Assembly (NCBI GenBank): GCA_000722615.1 | Contig: JOKI01000005.1 | Span: 124,001 to 188,000 of the forward strand | DNA from: Pseudorhizobium pelagicum | Lineage (GTDB): Bacteria > Pseudomonadota > Alphaproteobacteria > Rhizobiales > Rhizobiaceae | Direction: 5' to 3' | Length of the DNA: 64,000 nucleotides | Part shown: one piece after another, positions 52,030 to 59,139 of the stretch | How the letters are laid out: every line of letters begins with the position of its first letter | Numbering within the stretch: the first letter of the stretch is position 1 | The notes under the pieces: model-generated | Databases searched by the model: none | What the model saw: only the letters and a program-made list of their open reading frames with translations | Told to the model about the DNA's origin: nothing | Position numbers and translations under genes: made by a program

Positions 52030-53253
52030 ATGCTCAATCCGACACGAAGCGCGCTCTTCGATCACTATCTGGGAATTTCCCGGCTGCTGGCCGGCCAGCT
52101 GGATTTCCATTCGATCATCCAGGCCGTCGCCATCGAGATCGGGCACATCATCCCTCATGACCATCTGGATGTCTGCATCAAGATGGTCGACGGGAAGTAT
52201 CACATCGCCTACGAAAGCGGCCTAGAGACGGACTGGAGCAAGCAGCCCCCTGCCCTGCTGACGGGAAGCCCGATCCGCAGCCTGCTCTCCGGCGAGGTCG
52301 ATTACCTGCTGTCCGGCGATGCCTGCAACGATCCGCGCTTCCACTTTGCCGGCGCCTTCTCGCGCCCGATCATCGAGCTTTCGCTGCGCAGCCGCCTGCA
52401 CGTCCCCCTGCGCGTCCAGGGCGATTTCATCGGCGCCCTCAGCTGCTCCAGCCATCAGGCCGATCACTATACGATGGACGACGTGGAGAATGCCCGCTCG
52501 ATCGCCGACCTGCTGGCGCCCTATTTCTTTGCGCTGCGCGCCGCCGAGCAGGCAAAGCGTTCCGCCGTGGTGGAAACGGAAGCACGAGCGCGCGAGGAAG
52601 GGCTCAGGCTTGGTGCGTTGAAGCTTACGGAAGCCCTTGAAGCGGAACGGCAGCGGATCGGCATGGATCTGCACGACCAGACGCTGGCGGATCTGACACG
52701 GCTGGCGCGGCGCATGGAGCGGATGACGCACCTGCCCGATGTGCCGGGAGAAGCGCTGGAGCCGATGTTCCGCAGCCTGCAGCACTGCATGCACGACCTG
52801 CGGCAGATCATCGAGGAGGCCAAGCCCTCCGTCCTGCAGCTCTTCGGCGTCGCCCAGGCGATCGAAAATCACCTCGACCGGTCTGTCCGGGAAAGCGGTC
52901 TGCCCATCGACTGGCAGATGGTCGACGAGAGTGATGGCAAGCTTGACGGTCTGGAAGAGACGGTGGCGATCGCGCTCTTCCGGATCGTCCAGGAGGCGAT
53001 CAACAATGCCGTCCGGCACGGCCAGCCCGCCAACATCGTCGTCGTCCTCCAGAGCGCGCCGACAGGGCTCTCCGTCGCGGTGACCGACGACGGTGTCGGC
53101 ATCGGCAATCCGCAGGAACAGGCGGGCCATGGCATCGACAATATGCGCACCAGGGCCCGTCTCATCGGTGCGCGGTTCGAAATCGGCAGCAGCGACGGGC
53201 AAGGCACCCGCGTCCGCCTCTTCCTCGGTGAGGATGGCATACGCACAGCATGA
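52030..53253 (+). CDS. GAF-domain histidine kinase, NarX/HisKA_3 type
   Basis: About 407 residues without membrane segments. A GAF-like sensor (about residues 25-175, with 'LHVPLRVQGDFIGALSCSSH') is followed by a coiled linker, a HisKA_3 phospho-acceptor region with the His in 'ERQRIGMDLHDQTLADLTRL', and an ATPase domain (N-box 'QEAINNAVRHGQP', G-box 'DDGVGIGNPQEQAGHGIDNM'). ATG 52030 has a GGGAGG site; an ATG at 51904 is less likely. It is cytoplasmic, so it reads an internal signal. It is paired with the regulator gene just downstream and divergent from the ABC operon. Confidence 0.87.
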   Translation: MLNPTRSALFDHYLGISRLLAGQLDFHSIIQAVAIEIGHIIPHDHLDVCIKMVDGKYHIAYESGLETDWSKQPPALLTGSPIRSLLSGEVDYLLSGDACNDPRFHFAGAFSRPIIELSLRSRLHVPLRVQGDFIGALSCSSHQADHYTMDDVENARSIADLLAPYFFALRAAEQAKRSAVVETEARAREEGLRLGALKLTEALEAERQRIGMDLHDQTLADLTRLARRMERMTHLPDVPGEALEPMFRSLQHCMHDLRQIIEEAKPSVLQLFGVAQAIENHLDRSVRESGLPIDWQMVDESDGKLDGLEETVAIALFRIVQEAINNAVRHGQPANIVVVLQSAPTGLSVAVTDDGVGIGNPQEQAGHGIDNMRTRARLIGARFEIGSSDGQGTRVRLFLGEDGIRTA

Positions 53254-53267
53254 GCAAGGAAGCCACC

Positions 53268-53990
53268 ATGGAAGTCCTCATCATCGAAGACGATCCTCTC
53301 CACCGGTCCTATCTGCATGACGCGGTTCGAGCGGCCCTGCCGGAGTGCGACACCGTGCTGGAGGCCGAGAACGGCAGGATCGGCGAAGGGCTGGCGCGTC
53401 AGCATCGCGCCGCCCACATCGTCATGGATCTCCAGATGTCGGAGCGCAACGGCATCGAAGCGGCGCGGACGATCTGGAAGGAGCGGCCCGACACCCGCAT
53501 CCTCTTCTGGTCGAACTACGCCGACGAAGCCTATGTGCGGGGCGTCTCGCGCATCGTCCCGGAGGGGGCGGCCTACGGCTATGTCCTGAAGTCCGCCTCC
53601 GACGACCGGCTCAAGCTTGCCCTGCGCGGCATCTTCATGGAATCGCAATGCGTCGTCGACCGCGAAGTTCGCGGCATGCAGCAGAAGAGCCTCGGCAACA
53701 GCCATGGCTTTACCGATGTCGAATACGAGATCCTCATCGACATCGCGCTGGGACTGACCGACCGGATGATTGCACGGCGGCAGAACCTCTCGCTGCGCAG
53801 CGTCCAGAACCGCCTGCAGCAGCTCTACGAAAAGCTCGACGTCTATCAGAGGCTGGGGGACGATGGCGATGAGGGCCGCTACAACCTGCGCAGCCGGGCA
53901 GTTTCGGTGGCCTTCCTGCGCAAGCTGATCAACTACAGTGCGCTGGAGCGGGCGGAAGCTGAACTCAACGAGTGGCTGGGCATCAAGTAA
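53268..53990 (+). CDS. NarL/LuxR-type response regulator
   Basis: About 240 residues. The receiver domain has the acidic pocket 'VLIIEDDPLHRSYL', phospho-acceptor Asp in 'IVMDLQMSERNG' and the Lys in 'GYVLKSASDDR'. The helix-turn-helix near the C-terminus ('GLTDRMIARRQNLSLRSVQN') is LuxR-like but followed by an extra 55 residues that are not usual in NarL. ATG 53268 has an AAGGAAG site; ATG 53250 overlaps the kinase stop and is also possible. Probable target is the neighbouring ABC operon. Confidence 0.84.
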   Translation: MEVLIIEDDPLHRSYLHDAVRAALPECDTVLEAENGRIGEGLARQHRAAHIVMDLQMSERNGIEAARTIWKERPDTRILFWSNYADEAYVRGVSRIVPEGAAYGYVLKSASDDRLKLALRGIFMESQCVVDREVRGMQQKSLGNSHGFTDVEYEILIDIALGLTDRMIARRQNLSLRSVQNRLQQLYEKLDVYQRLGDDGDEGRYNLRSRAVSVAFLRKLINYSALERAEAELNEWLGIK

Positions 53991-53996
53991 AAACAA

Positions 53997-54024
53997 AAGT
54001 GCCGCGACAGAGGCCGCGGCACTT
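53997..54024 (-). terminator. Strong terminator between convergent genes
   Basis: AAGTGCCGCG (53997-54006) pairs with CGCGGCACTT (54015-54024), 10-bp stem. On the minus strand it is followed by TTTTGTTTTT, so it is a rho-independent terminator for the dehydrogenase gene and may also stop the regulator transcript. Confidence 0.8.
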
Positions 54025-54044
54025 GGGTCAGATCATCCGATGGA

Positions 54045-55286
54045 TCAGGAGAACGTAAGAGGACGCTCGCCCTCTTCGTCCCGGATCCAGGTCGGCAGGC
54101 CGATGTGGTTCAGGATGTTGAGGAAGGGCTTAGGCGCCAGCTCCTCGACGTTCGCCATCTTCTTCACGTCCCACTCACCCGTGGCCACCAGCATGGCCGC
54201 CGCGACCGGCGGAACGCCGGCGGTGTAGGAAATGCCCTGGCTGCCGACTTCGTTGTAGGCTTCCTTGTGGTCGGCGACGTTGTAGATGAACACCGTCCGT
54301 TCCTTGCCGTCCTTGATGCCCTTCACGAAGTCGCCGATGCAGGTCTTGCCTTCATATTCCGGGGCCAGCGACGACGGGTCGGGCAGGCACGCCTTGACGA
54401 CCTTGAGCGGCACGACTTCGGAGCCGTCGGCGAGCGTGACCGGCTGTTCCGAGAGGAGGCCGATCGACTTCAGCACGGTGAAGACGTTGATGTAGTGATC
54501 GCCAAAGCCCATCCAGAAGCGCACATCAGCGCCGTCCATGTTCTTGGCCAGCGAATGCACTTCGTCATGGCCGCAGAGATAGGCGCGGCGCGTGCCGACC
54601 ACCGGCAGGTCGTAGTCCTTGCCGATCTCGAACATCTTGTTGACCTGCCATTCGCCGCCCTGCCAGGAATAGACGACGCCGGTGAATTCGCGGAAGTTGA
54701 TTTCCGGGTCGAAGTTGGTGGCGAAATACTTGCCGTGGCTGCCGGCATTGATGTCGACGATATCGACGTCGGTCACCTTGTCGAGGTACTCGTCCTTTGC
54801 CAGACGCGCGTAGGCGTTGACCACGCCCGGGTCAAAACCGGCGCCGAGGATGGCGGTGATGCCCTTCTCCTCGCATTCCGCCGCACGCTTCCACTCGTAG
54901 TTTCCGTACCACGGCGGGGTTTCGCAGATCTTGTTCGGCTCCTCGTGGATTGCGGTGTCGATATAGGCGACGCCGGTATCCATGCAGGCGCGCAGCACCG
55001 ACATGTTGAGGAAGGCGGTGCCGACGTTGATGACGATCTGGCAGCCGGTCTTCTGGATGAGGGCCTTGGTAGCCTCGATGTCCAGCGCGTCGAGCGCATG
55101 GCCTTCCAGCACGCCGGACTGCTTCATCGCCTTTTTCTCGTGAACAGAGGCGATGATCGCGTCACACTTGCTCTTCGTGCGCGATGCGATGTGAATATCG
55201 CCCAGCACGTCGTTGTTCTGAGCGCACTTGTGCGCCACCACCTGCGCGACGCCGCCGGCGCCGATGATGAGGACGTTCTTCTTCAT
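54045..55286 (-). CDS. Carboxynorspermidine/carboxyspermidine dehydrogenase
   Basis: 413 residues of the saccharopine-dehydrogenase-like family. The N-terminal Rossmann motif is 'KKNVLIIGAGGVAQVVAHKC' and a distinct stretch 'GAGFDPGVVNAYARLAKDEY' identifies the carboxynorspermidine synthase branch (CANSDH). It joins aspartate semialdehyde with a diamine by reduction, making carboxy-polyamine. The partner decarboxylase gene lies 38 bases upstream in the same operon, together giving spermidine or norspermidine without S-adenosylmethionine decarboxylase. The start has an AAGGAG site. Confidence 0.92.
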   Translation of the reverse strand: MKKNVLIIGAGGVAQVVAHKCAQNNDVLGDIHIASRTKSKCDAIIASVHEKKAMKQSGVLEGHALDALDIEATKALIQKTGCQIVINVGTAFLNMSVLRACMDTGVAYIDTAIHEEPNKICETPPWYGNYEWKRAAECEEKGITAILGAGFDPGVVNAYARLAKDEYLDKVTDVDIVDINAGSHGKYFATNFDPEINFREFTGVVYSWQGGEWQVNKMFEIGKDYDLPVVGTRRAYLCGHDEVHSLAKNMDGADVRFWMGFGDHYINVFTVLKSIGLLSEQPVTLADGSEVVPLKVVKACLPDPSSLAPEYEGKTCIGDFVKGIKDGKERTVFIYNVADHKEAYNEVGSQGISYTAGVPPVAAAMLVATGEWDVKKMANVEELAPKPFLNILNHIGLPTWIRDEEGERPLTFS

Positions 55287-55324
55287 GATAGGGACTTGCT
55301 CCTTGTGTCCAATCGTCAGAAGCC

Positions 55325-56431
55325 TCAGGAGAGGCTTTGCTCGTAGTCCGCGTAGTCGAACTCACGGACCGTCCTGATGCTGCCATCCAGTTCGCGAATG
55401 GCGATTGACGGCATTTGCACGCCGTTAAACCAGTTTTTCTTGACCATCGTGTAACCGGCCGCGTCCTGGATCGAAATCCGGTCGCCGACCTTCAGTTCCT
55501 GGTCGAAATTGAACTCACCGAAAATATCGCCGGCGAGGCAGGACTTGCCGCAGACCATGAACCGATGCGGCCCTTCGTTCGGCAGCATCTTGGCGCTCTC
55601 GCGGTAGATCAGCAGGTCGAGCATATGTGCTTCGACCGAAGAGTCGACGATGGCGAGATTTTTCCCGTTGTAGAGCGTGTCGAGCACCGAGACTTCCAGC
55701 GTCGTCGACTTGGTGATCGAGGCCTCGCCGGGCTCCAGATAGACCTGCACCTGATATTCGCCGCCAAAGCGTTTCAGCCGCTCGGCGAATTTCTCCAGCG
55801 GATAGTCTTCCCCGGTGAAATGGATGCCGCCGCCAAGGCTCACCCATTCGGCTCTGCGAAGCAGCGGCCCGAACTTTTCCTCGATCTGACCGAGCATGCG
55901 GTCGAACAGCTCGAAATCGCCGTTCTCGCAGTTGTTGTGGATCATGAAGCCGGAAACGAGATCCATGACCGGCTCGACCTTCGCAAGATCCCATTCACCC
56001 AGGCGGGAGAAAGGCCGGGCGGGATCGGCGAGATCGAAGCTGGAGGACGAAACGCCCGGGTTCAGCCGCAGGCCGCGGGTGATGCCGGAAGCCCTGTCGG
56101 CAAACCGCGTCAGCTGTCCGATGGAGTTGAAGATGATCTTGTCGGCGTGGCTGATCACCTCGTCGATCTCGTAGTCGGCGTAGGCGACGGAATAGGCATG
56201 GGTTTCCTTGCCGAACCGCTCGTGGCCGAGACGCACTTCGTTGAGCGAGGACGAGGTGGTGCCGTCCATGTAGTCGCGCATGAAGTCGAAAACGCCCCAG
56301 GTGGCAAAGCATTTCAGCGCCAGCAGCGCCTTCGCGCCGGAGAGTTCGCGCAAGGTGGCGATCGTCTCCATGTTGCGAAGCAGCTTCGACTTGTCGATCA
56401 GATAGTAGGGGGTCTGGATACTGCTGGTCAC
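55325..56431 (-). CDS. nspC: Carboxynorspermidine/carboxyspermidine decarboxylase NspC
   Basis: 368 residues, PLP-dependent fold III (alanine-racemase-like) decarboxylase. The cofactor lysine is in 'AKALLALKCFATWGVFDFM', 'LSLGGGIHFTGEDYPLEKF'-type glycine loop binds phosphate, and 'VCGKSCLAGDIFGEFNF' carries the catalytic Cys of the second subunit. It decarboxylates carboxyspermidine or carboxynorspermidine. The start is GTG 56431. It leads the operon with the dehydrogenase. Confidence 0.92.
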   Translation of the reverse strand: MTSSIQTPYYLIDKSKLLRNMETIATLRELSGAKALLALKCFATWGVFDFMRDYMDGTTSSSLNEVRLGHERFGKETHAYSVAYADYEIDEVISHADKIIFNSIGQLTRFADRASGITRGLRLNPGVSSSSFDLADPARPFSRLGEWDLAKVEPVMDLVSGFMIHNNCENGDFELFDRMLGQIEEKFGPLLRRAEWVSLGGGIHFTGEDYPLEKFAERLKRFGGEYQVQVYLEPGEASITKSTTLEVSVLDTLYNGKNLAIVDSSVEAHMLDLLIYRESAKMLPNEGPHRFMVCGKSCLAGDIFGEFNFDQELKVGDRISIQDAAGYTMVKKNWFNGVQMPSIAIRELDGSIRTVREFDYADYEQSLS

Positions 56432-56550
56432 GCCTAGCCTCGGAGCTTGCTCGTCAGAAAGGGGGCCGAATACCCCGGATCGACCGGAGGTTCAACCCAA
56501 CAGCGCATATGTGACAGACAAGCTTCCGAGAGCACGGCTGCCCGCGGAAG

Positions 56551-56580
56551 CGAATGGCCCTCCGTGAAGAGGGCCATTCG
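56551..56580 (-). terminator. Hairpin terminator after the DUF992 gene
   Basis: CGAATGGCCCTC (56551-56562) pairs with GAGGGCCATTCG (56569-56580), a perfect 12-bp stem with a 6-base loop, right after the DUF992 stop. A T-run is absent on the minus strand. Confidence 0.65.
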
Positions 56581-56585
56581 TCAGA

Positions 56586-57119
56586 TCAGCTCGCCGGCGT
56601 CAGCGTCATGGACGTACCGGTTGCCGCGATGTTCAGGCCCAGCTGTCCCTGGACGCTGACCGTCTGCAGATGGATCGAACCGGATGTACCACCGATCAGG
56701 ATGTTCGCACCGATGCCGGCACCGACAGTCGCCTCGGCCGTGGCGCCCTGGTAGAGGCCACCGAGCGAACCAGCGTGATATCCAGCCGTCGGAGCAAAGA
56801 CTGCCCACACCATCTTGCCGCGCGTCGTAAAGCCAAGGTCGATACCCATCTTGCGCAGGCTGCCGACATAGGCGTCACTGCGATCGCCGTCGGTCGAGGT
56901 GAACACGCAGCTCACTTCCTTGGCAGAGCCCAGAACATAGCCGACGCCGCCGCCGATGTCGCAGGCCAAATAGCCGAGCTTCACGCCATTGCGCGCGCCC
57001 GAGTCCTGATAGACCGGTGCAGCCTCCTGGTAGCGGACGGCGTCAGCGGCGAATGCGGCCGGGGCCGATGCGAATGCGACGGCTGCTGCGGATACGGTAA
57101 GCGCGAGGATCTTCTTCAT
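56586..57119 (-). CDS. DUF992 secreted protein
   Basis: 177 residues with a cleavable signal peptide (KKILALTVSAAAVAFASAPA). The mature part carries the DUF992 pattern: a cysteine pair in 'LGYLACDIGGGVGYVLGSAK' and 'EVSCVFTS', then 'LGFTTRGKMVWAVFAPTAGY' and a Gly/Ala-rich tail. Function is unknown; members are abundant periplasmic or surface proteins in rhizobia. ATG 57119 has a strong GAAGGAGATAACA site. Confidence 0.87.
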   Translation of the reverse strand: MKKILALTVSAAAVAFASAPAAFAADAVRYQEAAPVYQDSGARNGVKLGYLACDIGGGVGYVLGSAKEVSCVFTSTDGDRSDAYVGSLRKMGIDLGFTTRGKMVWAVFAPTAGYHAGSLGGLYQGATAEATVGAGIGANILIGGTSGSIHLQTVSVQGQLGLNIAATGTSMTLTPAS

Positions 57120-57431
57120 TGTTATCTCCTTCTGAAAATGCTGCCGCACATCGCCTCATGGCGCCATGCGTCTTTTCAGTTGGAGAGAACGATTGTGATG
57201 GAAAAATGATCCATCGCCGATGATAACGCTTCGTTAAGATGTGTTTCAGGCGGGAGGGGAGCGTTTCCAAAGGCAAGGGGTTAGCGCCATCCTGCCGCTT
57301 TCTTCCATCGTCGTCACTAGAAGCCTCCTCCTCCCGCCCTAAGTGCGGTCGTGAACGGTCATGCCAAGGATGGGTCACGATATGAATTGGGGAGTCGGAT
57401 CGGCTACCGATGGGCTGAAGCGAGGGTCTTC
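57120..57431. other. Intergenic region, promoter of the DUF992 gene
   Basis: About 310 bases without a convincing gene. The right part reads through in the frame of the next gene without a ribosome-binding site. No terminator, repeat or clear promoter consensus was recognised, apart from an AT-rich stretch around 57190-57240 that is the likely promoter of the leftward DUF992 gene. Confidence 0.5.
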
Positions 57432-57932
57432 ATGATCCTCAGCCTGAAGTTTCTGCACATTGCAGCGATCGCAATCTGGGCGGGAGGTCTCGTCAGCCTG
57501 CCGGGTCTTTACGTGCAGCGTGCCTATGTCGAGGACAAGGACTCGCTCTACCGCCTGCAGATGATCGTTCGCTTCGCCTATGTTGCCGTCATCTCTCCGG
57601 CTGCCTTCATCGCGGTCGCAAGCGGGATCATGCTGATCTTCGGTCAGCAGACCTTTGCCGGCTGGTTTTCGCTCAAGCTCTTCTTTGTCGCCCTGCTCGC
57701 CGTCCTGCACGTCCTGACGGGACTGGTCATCATTCGCCTGTTTCGCGAAGGTGAGATCTATCCCGTCTGGCGTTTCGTGATGACGACCGTCCTGACGTGC
57801 GGTGTGGTTGTTGCCATCCTGTTCGTCGTGCTCGCCAAGCCGACGATCCATGCGTCGATCATCGAGGACCTGTTCAAGCCCGGCGGACTTCGAGACCTCG
57901 TGCAGTCCATCAGTCCTTGGGCGATACCATGA
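57432..57932 (+). CDS. CopD/DUF2269-like membrane protein
   Basis: 166 residues with four to five membrane segments. The N-terminal 'LKFLHIAAIAIWAGGLVSLP' with His and Trp-Ala-Gly-Gly is typical of the CopD/DUF2269 family of small membrane proteins, often placed near cytochrome oxidase genes. ATG 57432 is chosen from homology. The 3' end overlaps the convergent DUF2231 gene by 23 bases. A role in heme-copper oxidase assembly or copper handling is inferred from context only. Confidence 0.72.
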   Translation: MILSLKFLHIAAIAIWAGGLVSLPGLYVQRAYVEDKDSLYRLQMIVRFAYVAVISPAAFIAVASGIMLIFGQQTFAGWFSLKLFFVALLAVLHVLTGLVIIRLFREGEIYPVWRFVMTTVLTCGVVVAILFVVLAKPTIHASIIEDLFKPGGLRDLVQSISPWAIP

Positions 57933-58410
57933 GGCCAATGCCATGATCGAAGATGAGCTTGCCGCCATGCCAACCGGCCATTCCGGTCACGACTGCCGCC
58001 ATCATGGAAACCAGCAATCCGTGAGGCAGGACTTCGGCCGATTCCGTCACGCGCAGGCCCCAGTTCAACCCGGCGAGAGCGATCAGCATGATGGCCGCGA
58101 TGGCATGCGCCCAGCTGGCGACACGCTCGCGGATGCCGGCAACCGAAAGCAGCTCGATGGTCCCGACCGCACCCGCTGCGGCGCCCATGAAGAAGGCGCC
58201 GCCCGAGGACCACAGGCCGGCCCGCAGCCAGAACGCATCGCCAGACCACCAGTAGATGACGTCGATCGCCAGGGTGACGAAGACAAGCGCAATGGGAAAA
58301 TGAACCGTCATCGCATGCAGCGGATGCCCGGCCACGGCAACCGCGGAGGTCACATCCTTTTCCATAACCTCGGAGACTACCGGATTTTTGCTATCTTCGA
58401 CGTCGGCCAT
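57910..58410 (-). CDS. DUF2231 membrane protein
   Basis: 166 residues with four membrane segments. 'HPLHAMTVHFPIALVFVTLA' is the DUF2231 hallmark, with two conserved His. ATG 58410 has an AAAGGGAGT site. Members are predicted membrane proteins near respiratory genes, function unknown. It is divergent from ctaC, with only about 55 bases between them. Confidence 0.82.
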   Translation of the reverse strand: MADVEDSKNPVVSEVMEKDVTSAVAVAGHPLHAMTVHFPIALVFVTLAIDVIYWWSGDAFWLRAGLWSSGGAFFMGAAAGAVGTIELLSVAGIRERVASWAHAIAAIMLIALAGLNWGLRVTESAEVLPHGLLVSMMAAVVTGMAGWHGGKLIFDHGIGLMVSPKD

Positions 58411-58464
58411 GACCATACTCCCTTTCGCGGGATAATCCGGCAATGCCGCCAGTGGTTCCCAAGG

Positions 58465-59139
58465 TTGCTGTTCGGCCTTGGCGCCACCCTCCTCGCCGGC
58501 TGTACCGGAGACCTGTCGGCACTCGATCCGGCCGGACCATCCGCTGCCTCGATCGCCCGCCTGTGGTGGGTGATGCTGGCGGCATCGGCCTTGCTTTTCC
58601 TGCTGGTCATGGGGCTGCTTTTCGTCGCCATCATGTTCCCGCACTTCGGCAGACGGATTTCGCAGCGGTCGTGGATCCTGGCCGGGGGGCTCGCGCTGCC
58701 GATCCCGATCCTTTTTGCCCTGACCTTCTACGCCTTCTGGCAAGGCGAATACCTGCTGAGGGGTGGCGGCACAGAAGCCGAGGAGCTCGTCCGCGTCGAG
58801 GCGCTGGGAACGCGGTGGCAGTGGCAATTCCGCTACCCGGATACAGCCGAAAACCCCACCACATCCGGCGTCCTGCACATCCCCGCCGGAAGAACTGTCG
58901 AGGTTGCGGTCACCAGCACGGACGTCATCCACAGCTTCTGGATCCCGCGCCTGGCGGGCAAGATCGATGCCGTCCCGGGTCACGTCACCTATCTGCGGCT
59001 GCGCGCAGATCGACCGGGCCGCTACGGCGGCCAATGCGCGGAATATTGCGGCACCGGCCATGCCGGCATGAACTTCGAGGTTCACGCCCACGCGGAAGAG
59101 GATTACGCCGCCGCCCTCGGCATCGAGAAAGCCCCATGA
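58465..59139 (+). CDS. ctaC: Cytochrome c oxidase subunit II, lipoprotein (start uncertain)
   Basis: About 224 residues from a TTG at 58465; no in-frame ATG or GTG was found near the N-terminus. A lipobox 'GATLLAGC' is followed by two membrane helices and a cupredoxin domain with the full CuA site: the His in 'DVIHSFWIPRLAG' and 'CAEYCGTGHAGM'. Codons just upstream (ending 'CRQWFPR') would make a better signal peptide, so a non-standard start or a one-base indel after ATG 58443 is possible. The stop overlaps the ctaD start by four bases. It receives electrons from cytochrome c. Confidence 0.82.
   Translation: MLFGLGATLLAGCTGDLSALDPAGPSAASIARLWWVMLAASALLFLLVMGLLFVAIMFPHFGRRISQRSWILAGGLALPIPILFALTFYAFWQGEYLLRGGGTEAEELVRVEALGTRWQWQFRYPDTAENPTTSGVLHIPAGRTVEVAVTSTDVIHSFWIPRLAGKIDAVPGHVTYLRLRADRPGRYGGQCAEYCGTGHAGMNFEVHAHAEEDYAAALGIEKAP

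Noticed and set aside
58432..58459. Possible EcfG-type promoter on the minus strand before the DUF2231 gene
   Set aside because: GGAAC is present at 58459-58455, but at 17-base spacing the second element reads GAT instead of GTT, so the match is incomplete.
58443..59135. Upstream open extension of the ctaD frame from ATG 58443
   Set aside because: This part overlaps the ctaC CuA domain in another frame and has no membrane or oxidase features; ctaD homology starts at 59136.
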